Assembly: GCA_963966185.1 (NCBI GenBank)
Contig: CAWZYM010000231.1
Span: 186,001 to 250,000, forward strand
DNA from: Rhabditoides inermis
Lineage: Eukaryota; Nematoda; Chromadorea; Rhabditida; Rhabditidae
Reading direction: 5' to 3'
DNA length: 64,000 nt
Below the pieces are notes generated by a model. That model saw only the letters and a program-made list of their open reading frames with translations. It did no database searches and had not been told where the DNA came from. Of the stretch, positions 63,223 through 64,000 are shown piece by piece. Made by a program: the position numbers and the translations under genes. Within the stretch, counting starts at the first letter, position 1; each line of letters begins with the position of its first letter.

Positions 63223-63997
63223 CTCCTCTCTATTTCTCTCTCTCTCTTTCTCTCTCTCGCTCTCCCTCTCTCTCTCGCTCTCTCTCTCGCTCTCTCTTCC
63301 TCTCTCTTACTGTCTTCCCCTCTATAGTATTTAGATGCTTCGGATCTGTAGGCCTCTTATGCAGTCAAGGGTTGAATGTTGATAGTCTGCTTTCAGGCGG
63401 TGACCACATGGGTGCCTCCGTGGGAATGATGCGTATGTGGGGCAACAACAAGACAGCCAAGTTCCTCATGCCGCTCATCGGGTAGGCTAATAATTATTTA
63501 CAATATTGTGGACACTCCTACTATGAAGATTTTATGCCACTCGCGTTATTTCAGAAATTAGCGAAAACTAAGAACCGGATGCCATAGTCTCATCTCATAG
63601 TCTTCCTTTGGCCCCTTCACAAAAGACTCTTGGGACTAAACTTACCTTTACTGTGAACACCAATACTTCGCGGTTAGAAGAGTTTTTTCCGTCTTGCTGC
63701 AGTAGAAACATGTCATCTTCAGCAAGGAGCAGCGTCGCGCAGCGCTGGAGAAGGTGGGCGCAGAGGCGAAGGAGAAGGGATTCGAAGTGCCCTCCATACT
63801 CAACGACATCGACGTCAACGTGGGTGGTCTACTATATCTATTTGAACAACGGACAGAATGCGAGTAGAAATATTGGAAAAAAGAGTAGTTTCACGTTCTT
63901 TGCTTTGCAGTCGGGCCTTCCGAAGATCCTCCATTTGGACGAAGGGAAGGACGAGGACGCATTCAACACACAGATGGAGGAACTCGTGCAGAGACAG
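59084..63997 (+). CDS. Two-pore-domain (TWK/K2P) potassium channel, 3' end beyond window
   Basis: Nineteen exons are visible: 59084-59199, 59291-59385, 59480-59546, 59696-59795, 59904-59998, 60094-60145, 60282-60363, 61084-61185, 61263-61310, 61464-61531, 61582-61659, 61800-61853, 62025-62128, 62194-62238, 62338-62410, 62610-62682, 63397-63481, 63723-63819 and 63911-63997, giving 507 residues so far. Helix 1 (LFPLFFIMIYMVIGAVIFLWL) is followed by a charged cap helix region with an NQT glycosylation site at 182. Pore filters are TIGYGD (201-206) and TIGLGD (357-362). Helix 2 is in exon 8, helices 3 and 4 in exons 13 and 15. Filters and four-helix layout define K2P leak channels that set the resting potential. 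The donor of exon 16 is GC (GCTGCAG|GCGGGT). The ATG is provisional: no AG acceptor lies between the MPP-beta poly(A) signal and this ATG, so an upstream or later start is possible. Confidence 0.9.
60848..60896. repeat. (GA)n microsatellite
   Basis: Perfect GA run in the 720 bp seventh intron of the K2P gene. Confidence 0.95.
62683..63396. repeat. Polypyrimidine intron, CT-rich over about 640 bp
   Basis: The intron after exon 16 of the K2P gene is almost pure C/T up to about 63330, mostly CTCTCT and CTCTCC units, before a short normal stretch and the TTTCAG acceptor. The plus strand is open through it in two frames by composition only. Confidence 0.95.
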
Positions 63998-64000
63998 GTA

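Noticed and set aside
62610..63485. 291-codon plus-strand open frame of Leu/Ser repeats
   Set aside because: It reads through a CT-rich intron of the K2P gene; the true exons lie at both ends of it.

Overview
The window is nuclear DNA from a nematode. The evidence is nematode cuticle collagens, a tandem pair of nematode-type serpentine receptors, a DM-domain (Mab-3/Doublesex) factor, an ephrin with a hydrophobic GPI-type tail, a two-pore (TWK-type) potassium channel, and many 40-60 nt introns with TTTCAG acceptors. A rhabditine, perhaps diplogastrid (Pristionchus-like), species is my guess; the sequence cannot settle it. Exons below were joined by hand, using GT-AG (three times GC-AG) borders and reading phase. 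In every listed gene except the first two partial ones, all exon phases add up to one frame ending in a stop or the window edge.

Layout. 0-2.4 kb: two partial minus-strand genes, one GNAT-like and one unrecognised membrane protein. 3.9-5.9 kb: thymidine kinase (TK1 type, +). 6.2-14.6 kb: a 12-exon DM-domain transcription factor (-), convergent with the kinase, with a fold-back transposon against one of its splice donors. 14.6-17.7 kb: no gene seen. 17.7-18.7 kb: cuticle collagen (-). 19.4-25.6 kb: a large single-pass membrane protein with a cysteine-pair N-terminus, a 43-unit minisatellite mucin-like stalk, an Asn/Gly-rich stalk and a C-terminal domain resembling DUF5648. 25.6-30.3 kb: tRNA-derived SINE-like and fold-back repeats. 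30.35-34.1 kb: two smaller paralogues of the stalk protein (+). 34.2-35.2 kb: a second collagen (-) encoding the same 303-residue protein as the first. 35.6-39.2 kb: ephrin (-) with a 2.5 kb first intron rich in ATGCAAAT octamers. 39.2-46.6 kb: gene desert. 46.6-53.0 kb: two paralogous seven-helix receptors (+), one interrupted by a 1.2 kb palindromic element. 54.0-54.9 kb: mitochondrial [2Fe-2S] ferredoxin (-), divergent from mitochondrial processing peptidase beta (+, 55.2-58.9 kb). 59.1 kb to the end: K2P channel (+), running off the window.

Most genes are unrelated housekeeping or neuronal genes. Two places show shared logic. Ferredoxin and MPP-beta, both nuclear genes for mitochondrial matrix proteins, share a 266 bp divergent promoter. 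The 17.7-35.2 kb block is a local expansion of surface proteins, two identical cuticle collagens and three stalk-type membrane proteins, littered with recent repeats. The stalk-protein family is the best candidate for something undescribed.
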